NCBI GenBank assembly: GCA_030431095.1
Contig: JAUIJU010000005.1
Coordinates: 1 to 64,000 of the forward strand
From: Gammaproteobacteria bacterium
GTDB taxonomy: Bacteria > Pseudomonadota > Gammaproteobacteria > Xanthomonadales > SZUA-36
Length of the DNA: 64,000 nt
Direction of reading: 5' to 3'
Position numbers and translations under genes: made by a program. Shown here in pieces: positions 52,588 through 61,985 of this stretch; within the stretch, counting starts at the first letter, position 1; each line of letters opens with the position of its first letter. The notes below the pieces were generated by a model. The model saw nothing but the letters and a program-made list of their open reading frames with translations, was not told where the DNA came from and did no database searches.

Positions 52588-54621
52588 TCATGTCGAACCC
52601 GGGTCCAAGGCCGGGCGTTCGAGTTCACACACCAGGAATGGCCCGATCGGCGAGCACCCGGCCATGTCGGCGGTATGGCGCGGGTCGACCGGCTGGCGTG
52701 GCTGTGTCGACCAGAACACAAGGTGGGTGACGCCGAAATGCGTCGACAACTCAAGCAGTCGATGGACTCGTGCGTCGCCCAGGCGCCGGCGTTTCAGCAA
52801 GGCGTGGATCTCGTCCAGCCTCGCTTCCTCGGGTGTGCCGTCCAGCCCTGGGACCAGGCTGTAGTAGTAGTGGCGCAGCAGCAACTGTCGCGGCGCTTCA
52901 GGAAAGTAATTCACCTGCCTGGCCACATCTTCGGGCGCCAGCACCAACGGTGGCGTACCCGGTTGCGTGGCGCGCATCTCGGCGAAGTAACGGGCCAGGG
53001 GCTCAGCCCAGGCTTCGACCTTGCGCAGGTGCAGGTGTTCGCCCTCCGCGAGCCTCGACAGGTCTTTCGCGGCACGGGACAAGGGCAAGGTGGCAAGTAT
53101 CACGGCGGCCAGCGTGGTGGTGAATGCCAGCCGCCAGCGGGGGTCGCGAATGCGCGCGCGGACGTCGGCCGATTCCTCGAAGGCCATGGCCGCCGCGGCG
53201 GTCAGCAGGACGCCCACCGGGAACATCCAATAGTATCTCCAGTACAGGTAGGGCAGGCCCACCAGGTCCTCGAGCCAGGCGGGCAGCCAGGGGTTGAGCC
53301 CCAGCACCAGCATGACCAGGCCGAACCGCGCCAGGACGTTCTGCCCCCGGTACAGGCCCAGCAGGCATACGGCGAATGCCGCGGCGTGATACAACCCCAT
53401 GCGAATCCGGCCGGACAGTGCCCAGCCGAACTGCTCCAGCACCGTGACCGTGCGCCGCGGGAGGTCGGGATCCAGCATGTCAACGCTGTCCGACCGCACA
53501 TGGAACGCCAGCACCACCACCAGGCTGGGCAGGGTCGCCAGGCCGAGCCAGGCCAGGGTCCGCCCCAGGGCAGCGAACTGCCAGGGCGTGAAGGCCAGCA
53601 GGGCCATGCCGGCGACCATGGGACCCATGTAGAGGCCATTCACCGAGGCGCCCGCGGTGGCGACCAGGCACAGGGACAGCAGTGCTGCCGACCGGGCGTT
53701 CCGGGCGCTGGCGTGCAGCAGGCTGGCGGAGATCAGCAATGGAAATCCCACCAGCATCATGGCCGCCTTGCCCTGGTACAGGCGCAGGCGCAGAAAACTG
53801 CCCGCCAGGGCGTCGCTGTAGACCACCTGAAGAATGAGAACGAGGGCGATCAGCAGCCCGGCAGCGGCCCAGCGCAGGCCGCACAGCCTGCTGAACAGGG
53901 TCCAGCTGGCCGGTACCAGCAGCGCCAGGCCGGCAGGCAGCAGCGCGTGGTAGACCAGCAACAGGTCCAGGCCTGTCAGCCGGCTGACATAGCCGGCCAG
54001 GGCGTCCCAGGACTGTCCGAGGTTGAGGGCGTACACGGGATTGGGGCGTGTCGCGACCTGGAACAGCGTGTCGGTGGCGAACAGTGAAAGATCCGCTTCG
54101 ACCAGGAAAGCGGCCGCGGCATCGAGAAAGTGCGTGTCGTCTCCGTTGCTGACCGCGACCAGGCCGTGCAAGCCCCAGATCAGGGTGGCCGCGAGCGCCA
54201 GTATCGGCCAGTTGGCCGAGGTCGCAGGCACGGGCCGGCCAGGTCCGTCGCCAACCTGGCCGATGTCACCGAGGACCGGCACCAGGGCGCACAGTGTCAT
54301 GGCCCAGAGTAGCCACTGGGGTCCACCGCCCAACCAGGCGACGATGGCCAGGAGAAAGCACACGGCGCAACCCACGTAGCAGGGCAGGCAGGGTGGAATC
54401 ACGCCCGTAACCCCGGGTCCGGAGGCCGGGAGCGCGTCCAGGGTTCGCCGCGACAGCGCGGCCGCCAGGATTCCACACAGCAGGGTCGTCAGAAGGATGG
54501 CTGGAGACGCCGCAACCAGTGTATTCGGCGTCCAGCCCAACGCCATGGCAACCCAGACCCACAGCGTCCAGCCTGCGTAGGCGCCCGCTGTACCGAAACA
54601 GACGGACAGCAGTTTCTTCAC
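52588..54621 (-). CDS. Large polytopic membrane protein (GT-C-like), unknown function
   Basis: A 677-residue protein with about 12 hydrophobic segments and a soluble C-terminal part. The first segments (FGTAGAYAGWTLWVWVAMALG, LVAASPAILLTTLLCGILAAAL) lead to a loop with SNGDDTHFLDAAAAFL, in which DD is reminiscent of the catalytic acidic loop of GT-C glycosyltransferases. The region SRIRMGLYHAA and LPYLYWRYYWMFPVGVLLTAA then precedes the C-terminal soluble portion. I do not recognise a named family; a lipid-linked sugar transferase or a hydrolase is possible. GTC-type topology is inference from hydrophobicity and the DD loop. Confidence 0.6.
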   Translation of the reverse strand: MKKLLSVCFGTAGAYAGWTLWVWVAMALGWTPNTLVAASPAILLTTLLCGILAAALSRRTLDALPASGPGVTGVIPPCLPCYVGCAVCFLLAIVAWLGGGPQWLLWAMTLCALVPVLGDIGQVGDGPGRPVPATSANWPILALAATLIWGLHGLVAVSNGDDTHFLDAAAAFLVEADLSLFATDTLFQVATRPNPVYALNLGQSWDALAGYVSRLTGLDLLLVYHALLPAGLALLVPASWTLFSRLCGLRWAAAGLLIALVLILQVVYSDALAGSFLRLRLYQGKAAMMLVGFPLLISASLLHASARNARSAALLSLCLVATAGASVNGLYMGPMVAGMALLAFTPWQFAALGRTLAWLGLATLPSLVVVLAFHVRSDSVDMLDPDLPRRTVTVLEQFGWALSGRIRMGLYHAAAFAVCLLGLYRGQNVLARFGLVMLVLGLNPWLPAWLEDLVGLPYLYWRYYWMFPVGVLLTAAAAMAFEESADVRARIRDPRWRLAFTTTLAAVILATLPLSRAAKDLSRLAEGEHLHLRKVEAWAEPLARYFAEMRATQPGTPPLVLAPEDVARQVNYFPEAPRQLLLRHYYYSLVPGLDGTPEEARLDEIHALLKRRRLGDARVHRLLELSTHFGVTHLVFWSTQPRQPVDPRHTADMAGCSPIGPFLVCELERPALDPGST

Positions 54622-54649
54622 GGCGATCGCCGAAAGCGGGACCGGGGCT

Positions 54650-55222
54650 TCAGCCGGCCTCGTCCAGGCCTTGCGTCAGCGCGTCGGATGTCGTGTCGCG
54701 TCCGGTCGGGGCGCCGTGGTTTACCTCCGCCTCCGCCGTGGTGACCGTGTCACAACGGCCGAGGCTGATGCCGGGCGGATTGGTGGAAAAGGTGAACGGC
54801 GCGACGCGGCTCAGTGCGCGCATACCGAGAATGGGTCGGGTGCCCGTGCCGAACACCGCCACTTCCACATCGCGCAGGTGACAGCTTCCAAGGCGAATTT
54901 CGGGAACCCGGTAAACGGGCACCACGCGTCGCGAGCCGTCCGCCATGATGCCCTCGAGCTTTTTGACGAACTCGGCGTTTCCCGCTCGCTGCAGCGCTTC
55001 GAGCATGCCGGTGTCGATGGCTGTGTAGCCCGAACCGGTATCGACGAGGAATTTTACGGCGCCGAAGCCATGCACACTGGCCTCGACGTAGAATGTTCCG
55101 GCGGCGATGCCGTGCATGGGAACGTGGATATCGTCCGCCAGCGCCGAGCCCGAGGCCAGGGCGCACAGGATCGCCATCCGTCTGAGCCATCGTTTCGTCG
55201 AGCGGTGCGTCGTCTGTGCCAT
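54650..55222 (-). CDS. Exported retropepsin-like aspartic protease
   Basis: A 190-residue protein. ATG 55222 gives a signal peptide (RMAILCALASGSALADD); the track ORF begins 22 codons earlier. The core FLVDTGSGYTAIDTGMLEAL near residue 60 carries the DTGS catalytic loop of retroviral-type aspartic proteases (gag_asp_proteas/RVP fold), and ILGMRALSRV fits the second conserved strand of the fold. Such bacterial single-domain enzymes dimerise to be active. The C-terminal 30 residues are polar and may be a tail. The ribosome-binding site before ATG is weak. Confidence 0.78.
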   Translation of the reverse strand: MAQTTHRSTKRWLRRMAILCALASGSALADDIHVPMHGIAAGTFYVEASVHGFGAVKFLVDTGSGYTAIDTGMLEALQRAGNAEFVKKLEGIMADGSRRVVPVYRVPEIRLGSCHLRDVEVAVFGTGTRPILGMRALSRVAPFTFSTNPPGISLGRCDTVTTAEAEVNHGAPTGRDTTSDALTQGLDEAG

Positions 55223-55365
55223 CGCGTTTTGTGGCCCCCTGGCGGCCCCCGGTCCCCTGAGTCCACCAAGGTAGCGGATTGCCCCCAACCTGCCAAGCGC
55301 CGGGGCCGCGTGCGCCGACTTGCAGCGGCGCCTGGAGGCGACGGGTTTTGATCATGCAAGACGAC

Positions 55366-55393
55366 GAACGGCCGGCGCAAAGGCCGGCCGTTC
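55366..55393. terminator. Strong perfect inverted repeat (11-bp stem)
   Basis: GAACGGCCGGC-GCAAAG-GCCGGCCGTTC forms a perfect 11-bp stem with a 6-nt loop in the 251-nt gap between the protease and EF-hand genes, both on the minus strand. It lies about 80 nt after the EF-hand stop. No T-run follows. It may terminate the EF-hand transcript. The rest of this gap shows nothing else I can name. Confidence 0.5.
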
Positions 55394-55473
55394 GAATGGG
55401 CAGCGAGTCTCACCGCCCGGAGCCTTTCCAGCTCTGGTGACTCGGGCCAATCAGCGATCAGCCCGTGGGACGG

Positions 55474-55806
55474 TCAGTAGTCCTCGGGATCTTCCATCCC
55501 GTGATCTTTCTCCGATGGCGTTACGGGCTCGAAGCGCGCAAATTCCGCCTGGTCCAGAGATCCGTCCTGGTTGGTGTCGAGTTCAGACCATTTCTCGGTC
55601 AGCGTCTCGCTTACCAGGCGATCGTCGGCACTCTGGATTTCGGTTTTGCTCACGGCGCCGTCATTGTTGGCGTCGAGCTGGTAGAAGGACGGCGTCTTCA
55701 GTTCTGCCGCCATCGTGTCCTTGTGCTTGTCGCCGCCGGCGAAAACAGCGCCGCTCAGGGCGGTCGCGGCAACAGCGATAGCGATGTGATTCAAGGTGCG
55801 TTTCAT
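55474..55806 (-). CDS. Exported EF-hand protein
   Basis: A 110-residue protein with a signal peptide (AIAVAATALSGAVFAGG). Two canonical EF-hand loops follow: DANNDGAVSKTE (about 45-56) and DTNQDGSLDQAE (about 77-88). Each has Asp at positions 1, 3 and 5 equivalents and Glu at 12, so calcium binding is expected. It is a small periplasmic calcium-binding protein of the CREC/efhd type seen in many Xanthomonadales. ATG 55806 is followed by a hydrophobic leader. The 277 nt up to the next gene hold nothing I can support. Confidence 0.88.
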   Translation of the reverse strand: MKRTLNHIAIAVAATALSGAVFAGGDKHKDTMAAELKTPSFYQLDANNDGAVSKTEIQSADDRLVSETLTEKWSELDTNQDGSLDQAEFARFEPVTPSEKDHGMEDPEDY

Positions 55807-56083
55807 GACAGTTCCTCCTGTTGGCTGTCGTTCATAGGACCCCCGACCGGCGCGAGGCCTGTTGTCGGCGGGTGCAGGAAGTAAGGTCCAAGGTTCGTGC
55901 CAGTTCCCCGAGGACCCCGTGCCGGATGCCCGGTAGATGTCGCTGCCAGGGCGTTCTCCGCGGTTCTGGAGAAACTCCGGGACGGGAAGTCAGAGGCCAG
56001 GTGTCGAGACCCGGTGGCCATGAACAGGCAATTCCTACCGGACGCCATGCAAACTTTTCAAACCGGATCGGGCGGAACGAAAG

Positions 56084-56926
56084 TCAGGTGCTTCTGACCG
56101 GATTGACCAGGGTGCCGATGCCGTCGATGGTGATTTCCACCTGGTCGCCGTCCGTCAGCGCCACCTCGTCTTCCGGCACGATCCCCGTGCCGGTCATCAG
56201 GAGACTGCCCGCGGGATGGGTGTTGTCACGGTACAGGAATTCCACCAGCTCCTCCGGGGTGCGCTTCATGTTGCCGAGTCGGGTCTCACCACGGAACAGG
56301 GTTTGGCCGTGCCGTTGGATCCGCAGGTGAATCGCGGTGTCCGGGCCGGGCAGATCGGGTGCGATGCGCAGGCCCGGCCCCAGCGCCGCGCAGCGATCGA
56401 AGGTCTTGGCCTGCGGAAGGTAGAGCGGGTTTTCCCCTTCGAGATCACGGCAGCTCAGGTCGTTGCCGATCGTGCAGCCGAGGATGACTCCGCCGCGGGT
56501 CACGCTCAGCACCAGTTCAGGCTCGGGCACCATCCAGCGTGAATCACTGCGCAGGTGCAGGCCCTGGCCGGGGCCCACCACGCGGTGGGGCGTGGCCTTC
56601 AGGAACAGTTCCGGCCGGTCGGCATCGTAGACGCGGTCGTAGAAATTGCCGCCGCCGGCCTCGGCGGATTCCTCCATGCGCGCCTCGCGGCTGCGGCGGT
56701 ACGTGACGCCGGCCGCCCACAACTCCTGTCGATGCAACGGGGCGAGTAACGTCACCGATGCCAGGTCGATCGACGACTCCGGGGCGGCGTCCCTGACACG
56801 CGCACGCAGGTGCCGAAACAGGTCGTCGTCATTGACCAGGGTGTCCCAGTCCGAGTCCAGGCGCCACAGCGCGTCGTCATGGCCGAGCAACGGGCCTTCG
56901 GGTGTGCGGTACAACATCAACGCCAT
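56084..56926 (-). CDS. Fumarylacetoacetate hydrolase-family protein (keto-deoxy sugar acid dehydratase type)
   Basis: A 280-residue FAH-fold enzyme. Metal-binding acidic positions lie in [10 protein letters not shown] and [17 protein letters not shown], and the family stretch [13 protein letters not shown] follows. The neighbour, transcribed divergently, is a YjhG/YagF-type pentonate dehydratase. FAH proteins beside such dehydratases act as 2-keto-3-deoxy-pentonate dehydratases in the Weimberg route to alpha-ketoglutarate, or as aldolase-like enzymes in the Dahms route. The two start codons overlap head to head (CCATGG at 56923-56928) if the longer ATG of the neighbour is used, so control of both from one short promoter is unusual. 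Confidence 0.88.
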   Translation of the reverse strand: MALMLYRTPEGPLLGHDDALWRLDSDWDTLVNDDDLFRHLRARVRDAAPESSIDLASVTLLAPLHRQELWAAGVTYRRSREARMEESAEAGGGNFYDRVYDADRPELFLKATPHRVVGPGQGLHLRSDSRWMVPEPELVLSVTRGGVILGCTIGNDLSCRDLEGENPLYLPQAKTFDRCAALGPGLRIAPDLPGPDTAIHLRIQRHGQTLFRGETRLGNMKRTPEELVEFLYRDNTHPAGSLLMTGTGIVPEDEVALTDGDQVEITIDGIGTLVNPVRST

Positions 56927-56978
56927 GGCGTTCGCTCCGGCTGCGTGTCATCACGTACACTGCGGGAGCCCCGGTAAC

Positions 56979-58934
56979 GTGGTCAAGCCCACTGGCGTGT
57001 TCGACGACGATCCCGACATCTATCACGTGCAAACCTCCGCACCCGGTCCGGACGGCGCCCTGCCGTTCACCGACGCCATGCTGCGTGAAAAGCCCAGTGG
57101 CGACCTCTTCGGCTGGACACAGGATGCCGCCATGGGCTGGAATCCCGCGCAACTGGGGAGGGACGAGTACCTGATTCTCAGCACCCAGGGTGGGCTGCGC
57201 GCCCCGGACGGGAGCCCGGTCGCGCTGGGCTACCACACGGGACATTGGGAAATTGGGCTGCTGGTGGAGGCGGCGGCGCACGCATTGCGCCGCCTGGGCG
57301 GTATCCCCTTCGCCGGGTATTGTTCCGACCCTTGTGATGGACGCACCCAGGGCACCGCCGGCATGTACGACAGCCTGCCCTGGCGCAATGACGCCGCGAC
57401 GGTCCTGCGTCGCCTGATTCGATCGCTGCCCACGCGGCGCGCGGTGCTGGGTATTGCCACCTGCGACAAGGGCCATCCAGCCATGATGATGGCGCTGGCC
57501 GCGCAACGGGAACTTCCCGTGGTGCTGGTGCCGGGCGGCGTCACCCTGCCGCCCGCCAGGGGCGAGGACGCGGGCACCATCCAGACCATTGGAGCCCGTT
57601 ACGCGCACGGCATGATCGGCCTGCAGGAGGCGGCCGACCTGGGCTGCCGGGCGTGCGCCACACCCGGCGGAGGTTGCCAGTTCCTGGGCACCGCCGCGAC
57701 CGCCCAGGTCGTCGGTGAAGCGCTGGGTCTTTCCCTGCCACATTCGGCGCTGGCGCCTTCCGGCCAGCCCATCTGGACCGCCCTGGCGAGACAGTCAGCG
57801 CGCGCCTTGCATCACCAGGCCAAGCGGGGACTCACGGCAAGGAACATCCTGACCCAGGGCGCCGTGCGCAACGCGATGACCGTGCACGCGGCCTTCGGCG
57901 GGTCGACCAATCTGTTGCTTCACCTTCCGGCGGTGGCGCACGCGGCGGGACTCCCGCGTCCCGGCGTGGAGGACTGGATTGCGGTGAATCGCGCAACGCC
58001 CAGGCTGGTCAGCGTGCTGCCCAACGGGCCGGTTCACCACCCCACGGTGCGGGTGTTCCTGGCCGGCGGCGTGCCGGAGGTGATGCTGCACCTGCGCGAC
58101 CTGGGGCTGCTGGACACCTCGGTGCTGACCGCCACCGGGGAAGCGCTGGACCGGGTGCTCGACGACTGGGCCGGGTCCACGCGCCGTCGCGCCCTGCGTG
58201 AGCGCCTGGTCGAAGCCGACGGGGTCGACCCGGATCGCGTCATCCTGTCGCCCGAACAGGCCCGTGAGGCAGGACTGAGCGGCACACTCGCCTTTCCCAC
58301 CGGCAACCTGGCGCCCGATGGCTCGGTGGTCAAGGCCACCTCGATCGAGCCGTCCCGCCTCGTGGGTGGACGCTTCGAGCATGCAGGCCCGGTGCGCCTG
58401 TTCACCGACGAACGCTCGGCCATGGCGGCGCTCAAGTCCACCAGCGAGCACCGTGTCCAGGCGGGCGACGTACTTGTTCTGGCCGGTTGCGGCCCCATGG
58501 GCACCGGCATGGAGGAAACCTACCAATTGACCTCTGCGCTCAAACATCTGCCATGGGGGAAGGACGTCACGCTGCTCACCGATGCCCGCTTTTCAGGCGT
58601 GTCCACCGGCGCCTGTATCGGCCACGTCGGGCCGGAAGCGCTGGCCGGGGGACCGTTGGGACGCCTGCGTGACGGAGATCGGGTCCGTGTGATGCTGGAT
58701 CTTGCCGCGATGACCGGCTCGGTGGACCTGGTCGGTGACGCCGGTCGGACGCACGGTCAGTCCTGGGGCGACCGCGTGCTCGCGGAGCGAGCGCCGCATC
58801 CGGACCTGGCGCCGGCCGATGACCTGCCGGCCGATACCCGGTTGTGGGCGGCATTGCAGGCGGTCAGCGGCGGTACCTGGGGTGGCTGCGTCCACGATGC
58901 CGACGCGGTCCTTGCACAACTGGACAAAGACTGA
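56979..58934 (+). CDS. YjhG/YagF-family D-xylonate (pentonate) dehydratase
   Basis: A 651-residue member of the IlvD/Edd dehydratase superfamily, closest in my memory to E. coli YjhG/YagF (about 655). The start matches after [42 protein letters not shown] and [16 protein letters not shown] agree, as do [13 protein letters not shown] and the C-terminus [10 protein letters not shown]. Cysteines for the iron-sulfur cluster lie in [16 protein letters not shown] and AGCGPMG. It dehydrates D-xylonate or a similar pentonate to the 2-keto-3-deoxy acid. GTG 56979 is chosen because it gives the same N-terminal length as YjhG; ATG 56925 would be 18 codons longer and would overlap the FAH start head to head. 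Confidence 0.93.
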   Translation: MVKPTGVFDDDPDIYHVQTSAPGPDGALPFTDAMLREKPSGDLFGWTQDAAMGWNPAQLGRDEYLILSTQGGLRAPDGSPVALGYHTGHWEIGLLVEAAAHALRRLGGIPFAGYCSDPCDGRTQGTAGMYDSLPWRNDAATVLRRLIRSLPTRRAVLGIATCDKGHPAMMMALAAQRELPVVLVPGGVTLPPARGEDAGTIQTIGARYAHGMIGLQEAADLGCRACATPGGGCQFLGTAATAQVVGEALGLSLPHSALAPSGQPIWTALARQSARALHHQAKRGLTARNILTQGAVRNAMTVHAAFGGSTNLLLHLPAVAHAAGLPRPGVEDWIAVNRATPRLVSVLPNGPVHHPTVRVFLAGGVPEVMLHLRDLGLLDTSVLTATGEALDRVLDDWAGSTRRRALRERLVEADGVDPDRVILSPEQAREAGLSGTLAFPTGNLAPDGSVVKATSIEPSRLVGGRFEHAGPVRLFTDERSAMAALKSTSEHRVQAGDVLVLAGCGPMGTGMEETYQLTSALKHLPWGKDVTLLTDARFSGVSTGACIGHVGPEALAGGPLGRLRDGDRVRVMLDLAAMTGSVDLVGDAGRTHGQSWGDRVLAERAPHPDLAPADDLPADTRLWAALQAVSGGTWGGCVHDADAVLAQLDKD

Positions 58935-58998
58935 TTCGTAACGCTACGGAGGCTGCCTGCTATGCTCAGGGCAATCCCAAAGATCTCCGGAGTCGTTC

Positions 58999-59745
58999 AT
59001 GATGCGTTCCCTGGCGATGTTCCTGGCCGGCCTGTTGGTACTGGGCGGTTGCGCCGAACCCCTGACCGAAGCGCAGCGGCCCTACGCCGGGTTGTGGAAA
59101 AGTGAAAAAACCACATTGCTCATCACGCCCACGGGACGGCTCGAATACGAAACCGCGCGGGACAACGCCAGCATGAGCGTGTCCGGCCCCATCCAGCATC
59201 TGTCGGCGGAGCGCATCGAGGCCGGCATCCTGTTCATCACCGCTGAGTTCGTGCTGGACGGGCCGCCGGTACAGCGCGACGGCGCCTGGGTGCTGGTGGT
59301 GGACGGCGAGCCCCTGTATCGCGCCGACCAGACCGGCCGATTGGCGGCGGCCAGCCAGGTGCCGTCGCTGAACGAACTGCGTCCGCTGGTGGCGGACAAC
59401 CTCGATGCATTGGGTCAGGCCATCGTCTCGCGGGACTTCTCCGCGTTCATGGCGCGCTCGTCCATGGCCCTGCAGAGCCAGTACTCGGCCGAGGAGATGA
59501 TGCAGAGTTTCGCGAGCTTCGCCGACCAGAACATCGACCTGCGGCAGTACATGGTCGGCGATTTCGTGCTCACGGCGGAGCCCTTCATCGATGAGAATGG
59601 GGCCCTTCGCGTGCAGGGCGTGTACGACGAGGGGCCCGGTGTGCTCACGTTTCAACTGGGCTACCTGTACGCGCCGCCGGCATGGAAACCGGTCGGGGTC
59701 AACGTCAACGTCGAACCGCACGCTGCGCCCGCACCCTCGGGCTGA
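58999..59745 (+). CDS. Lipoprotein of unknown function
   Basis: A 248-residue protein with a lipobox (LLVLGGCAE, Cys18). The mature part begins with a beta-rich segment (YAGLWKSEKTTLLITPTGRLEYE), then GPPVQRDGAWVLVVDGEPLY and a helical DFSAFMARSSMALQSQYSAEEMM. Overall it looks like a small mixed-fold envelope protein. I do not recognise a family. AAGATCTCCGGAG precedes the ATG. It lies 64 nt after the dehydratase gene and is probably unrelated to it. Confidence 0.7.
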   Translation: MMRSLAMFLAGLLVLGGCAEPLTEAQRPYAGLWKSEKTTLLITPTGRLEYETARDNASMSVSGPIQHLSAERIEAGILFITAEFVLDGPPVQRDGAWVLVVDGEPLYRADQTGRLAAASQVPSLNELRPLVADNLDALGQAIVSRDFSAFMARSSMALQSQYSAEEMMQSFASFADQNIDLRQYMVGDFVLTAEPFIDENGALRVQGVYDEGPGVLTFQLGYLYAPPAWKPVGVNVNVEPHAAPAPSG

Positions 59746-59753
59746 GGCTGCCC

Positions 59754-61043
59754 TCAGCGCAGCAGGAAGACCAGCGGTCCCAGGGCGATTGCGAGCCGTA
59801 TCACGCAGCTGACCCAGGGAATCGGTTTCCCCCTTCGCCGCCCGAGCAGGGCCCAGGCTACCGAGGCCAGCAGGGGGCTGCCCACCAGCGCCAGGCTGAG
59901 TGACCAGCCGGGTTGATCCGCGCCGCGCAGTATGACGCCGTAGGCGAGAAAGGCCGCCGTCGACATGACCATCATGGGCAGGCAGCCGCCTTTGCCGAAG
60001 TCGATCATGCGATCTTTCGCCTCCGCCTCCAGGGTCTCGTGGTCGAGTTCGAGGGGGGTATCGTCGATGGCCTGTGAAGGGCCGATCGGCAGTTCCGTCA
60101 CCGGCGCCAGCATCTGGCCGAGCTGTCCGCGCAGGTTCTCGGCCTGCTCGAACAGGTCGGCGGCCTTGCGCAGGGGTGGCTCGAAGGTGTTCTTCGCCCC
60201 CTGCAGCAGGATCACCAGTCGATGGCCTTCGAAGGCCGCGATCACCTGGTCAGCGTCCAGCCGGACCGCCATGCGGGCCAGGATCGCGGGTAGTGAATCG
60301 GGCAGCGGCTGGGCGTCGGCCGCGTCGCCGGCGACCCAGGCCTCGAAGTTGTCGTGCCCGGCATCGATGGCGGTCCAGCCAAGCTGCTCGGCGCGCCGGG
60401 CCAGATGACGGTTCTTCACGGCCACCAGGGTCAGCGTGTCGACCGGCTCGGGCAGGGTGTACTCGGCCAGCAGGCCCTTGAACAGGCGGTTGCGTGAACT
60501 GCCGCTGCCGCTTGTGTTGCTGCCCGTGCCGGCGCCGACACGGCGCTCGACCAGTTCGATCTCCGCAAACCATACCGGCACCCCGCGAAAGCGCCCGGTC
60601 ACCGTGTCGCCGACCTGTATCTCGTCCCAGCCCGGCAGAATCTGCCAGTCGGCGATGTGGTCCAGGGACACATCGTCCTCACCGTCGGAGCGAAAACGGA
60701 ACGGGCCGAACCAGGCGACCAGCAGCGGCGTGACCCGCGCCTTGGTGATGTCGGCGTGGTCCAGGGCCGGGTATGCCACCCAGACGCCCAGCACCAGCAG
60801 CAATGCAAGCATGAAGCCGAACGACAGCCAGGAAGAAAACTCGCTGTAGGGTTCGAACAGGGTGAACAGTCCGGCGGCCAGCACCAGCAACAGCGCCAGG
60901 GAAATGGCCAGACGTTGCAGCAGCGTGCGCCACGCCTCGCTGCGGCCGGCTTCCTGGTCGGCTTCCAGCGACGCCAGGTGGCGTGCGTGGTAGGCCTGGA
61001 ATTCCGGGTTGTCCCTCAGTGGTTTGTCGGCGAATCGGTCCAT
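59754..61043 (-). CDS. DUF3137-domain membrane protein
   Basis: A 429-residue protein. ATG 61043 is used; the track starts two codons earlier at TTG. Two N-terminal hydrophobic segments (LAISLALLLVLAAGLFTLF, WLSFGFMLALLLVLGVWVAY) form a membrane hairpin. They are followed by a cytoplasmic DUF3137 domain (VPVWFAEIELVERRVG, NRLFKGLLAEYTL, AEQLGWTAIDAGHDNFE and FEGHRLVILLQG), then two more hydrophobic segments near the C-terminus. DUF3137 proteins are inner-membrane proteins of unknown function. A short Gly/Ser-rich linker (GSNTSGSGSS) lies in the domain. It is convergent with the lipoprotein gene, 8 nt apart. Confidence 0.82.
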   Translation of the reverse strand: MDRFADKPLRDNPEFQAYHARHLASLEADQEAGRSEAWRTLLQRLAISLALLLVLAAGLFTLFEPYSEFSSWLSFGFMLALLLVLGVWVAYPALDHADITKARVTPLLVAWFGPFRFRSDGEDDVSLDHIADWQILPGWDEIQVGDTVTGRFRGVPVWFAEIELVERRVGAGTGSNTSGSGSSRNRLFKGLLAEYTLPEPVDTLTLVAVKNRHLARRAEQLGWTAIDAGHDNFEAWVAGDAADAQPLPDSLPAILARMAVRLDADQVIAAFEGHRLVILLQGAKNTFEPPLRKAADLFEQAENLRGQLGQMLAPVTELPIGPSQAIDDTPLELDHETLEAEAKDRMIDFGKGGCLPMMVMSTAAFLAYGVILRGADQPGWSLSLALVGSPLLASVAWALLGRRRGKPIPWVSCVIRLAIALGPLVFLLR

Positions 61044-61155
61044 CGTCAAGCCCCTTGCCGTCGGTCTGCGAGAATGAAGTTGAACGGCACCATGCGGAGA
61101 CCGTTCGGCCTGTCACTACGATAGCAGCCGGGCAAGGCCGCGGCGGCGGCGTGGC

Positions 61156-61881
61156 TCACCCAGGCCGGGTCTGGGGCGCAACGCCGTCCCTGCGGCGAAA
61201 CAGTCGATAGATCATGTGCCCCTGCAACAGGTCTATCAGCACGTGGGCCAGCATGGGCAGCCAGAGCGAACCGGTGAACACGTAGAAGCCGCCCAACACC
61301 AGTCCGACGCCGGCAACCCGCAACATGCCACCTGCGCCCTGGTACGCGTGCGCCAGACCGAATGCGATCGAGGCAACCACGACCACCAGCCAGGTCGGCA
61401 TCCAGTGCGCGAGGTACCAGAAGACGAATCCCCGGTAGATCAGCTCCTCGCACACGCCCGCAGTCAGTGAGAGGGCCGAAAAGTGCCGGTAGTCCCGATG
61501 TGACTGGGGCAGAAAGTGTTGCAGGTCGCCCAGGGATTCGATCACGTGCTCGCGCTCTTCGGCCGGGGCGTCGACAAGCCGGCGCCCGGAAAGCCACAGG
61601 CCGAAGGCCAGTGCCGCCAGCAGCAACCAACCCCAGTTGAAGCCGAGGCCTGTCGGGGGGGCGAGACCGAGAGATTCGAGTGACCGGCCCTGCAACAGCC
61701 ACCAGGCCATCAATACGATCACGGCGGACCACTCCAGCACATGGGTCTGGATGTAGAGGGCCGGGCGGTTTGGCGCCCGACCGGCGCGCACCCCGTCGAG
61801 GAAACGGCGCCAGGACCAGGCCCCGTACAACGGCTGGATAACGAACAGAATGAGGATCAGCACGTGGTCGACAAGGCGCAT
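61156..61881 (-). CDS. CPBP-family intramembrane metalloprotease
   Basis: A 241-residue membrane protein with about six hydrophobic segments. The CPBP/Abi active-site motif AGVCEELIYRGFVFWYLA (EExxxR) is intact. It is followed by AFGLAHAYQG and a third motif LAHVLIDLLQG, which supply the His and Asn/Asp metal ligands. Family members (Rce1-like) cleave prenylated or other membrane peptides, and some act in bacteriocin immunity. The gene is divergent from an ArsR-like regulator and its promoter carries a tandem operator, so that regulator probably controls it. ATG 61881. Confidence 0.88.
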   Translation of the reverse strand: MRLVDHVLILILFVIQPLYGAWSWRRFLDGVRAGRAPNRPALYIQTHVLEWSAVIVLMAWWLLQGRSLESLGLAPPTGLGFNWGWLLLAALAFGLWLSGRRLVDAPAEEREHVIESLGDLQHFLPQSHRDYRHFSALSLTAGVCEELIYRGFVFWYLAHWMPTWLVVVVASIAFGLAHAYQGAGGMLRVAGVGLVLGGFYVFTGSLWLPMLAHVLIDLLQGHMIYRLFRRRDGVAPQTRPG

Positions 61882-61901
61882 GGTCGGGGTTATCCTGAAT
61901 G

Positions 61902-61943
61902 TTCACGGTGTTGTGAATAATAATATTCACATAATTGTGAATA
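61902..61943. promoter_or_regulatory. Tandem inverted-repeat operator between CPBP and ArsR-like genes
   Basis: The 104-nt divergent intergenic region contains two copies, 24 bp apart, of TTCACnnnnTTGTGAATAAT-like sequence (61902-61906/61913-61917 and 61926-61930/61937-61941). They form alternating TTCAC and GTGAA half-sites. The central pair is a perfect palindrome, TGTGAATA-ATAA-TATTCACA (61912-61931). The region is AT-rich and overlaps likely -10 elements. This is what a winged-helix dimer operator bound by two dimers looks like. The regulator encoded alongside is the obvious candidate. Confidence 0.75.
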
Positions 61944-61985
61944 ATCAAGTTTGACGACGAATCACGAGGAAGAGACTGCAATCAG

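Noticed and set aside
52237-54087. 616-residue plus-strand ORF over 6PGDH and the membrane protein
   Set aside because: It spans two minus-strand genes and is Gln/His/Gly-rich, a typical antisense artefact.
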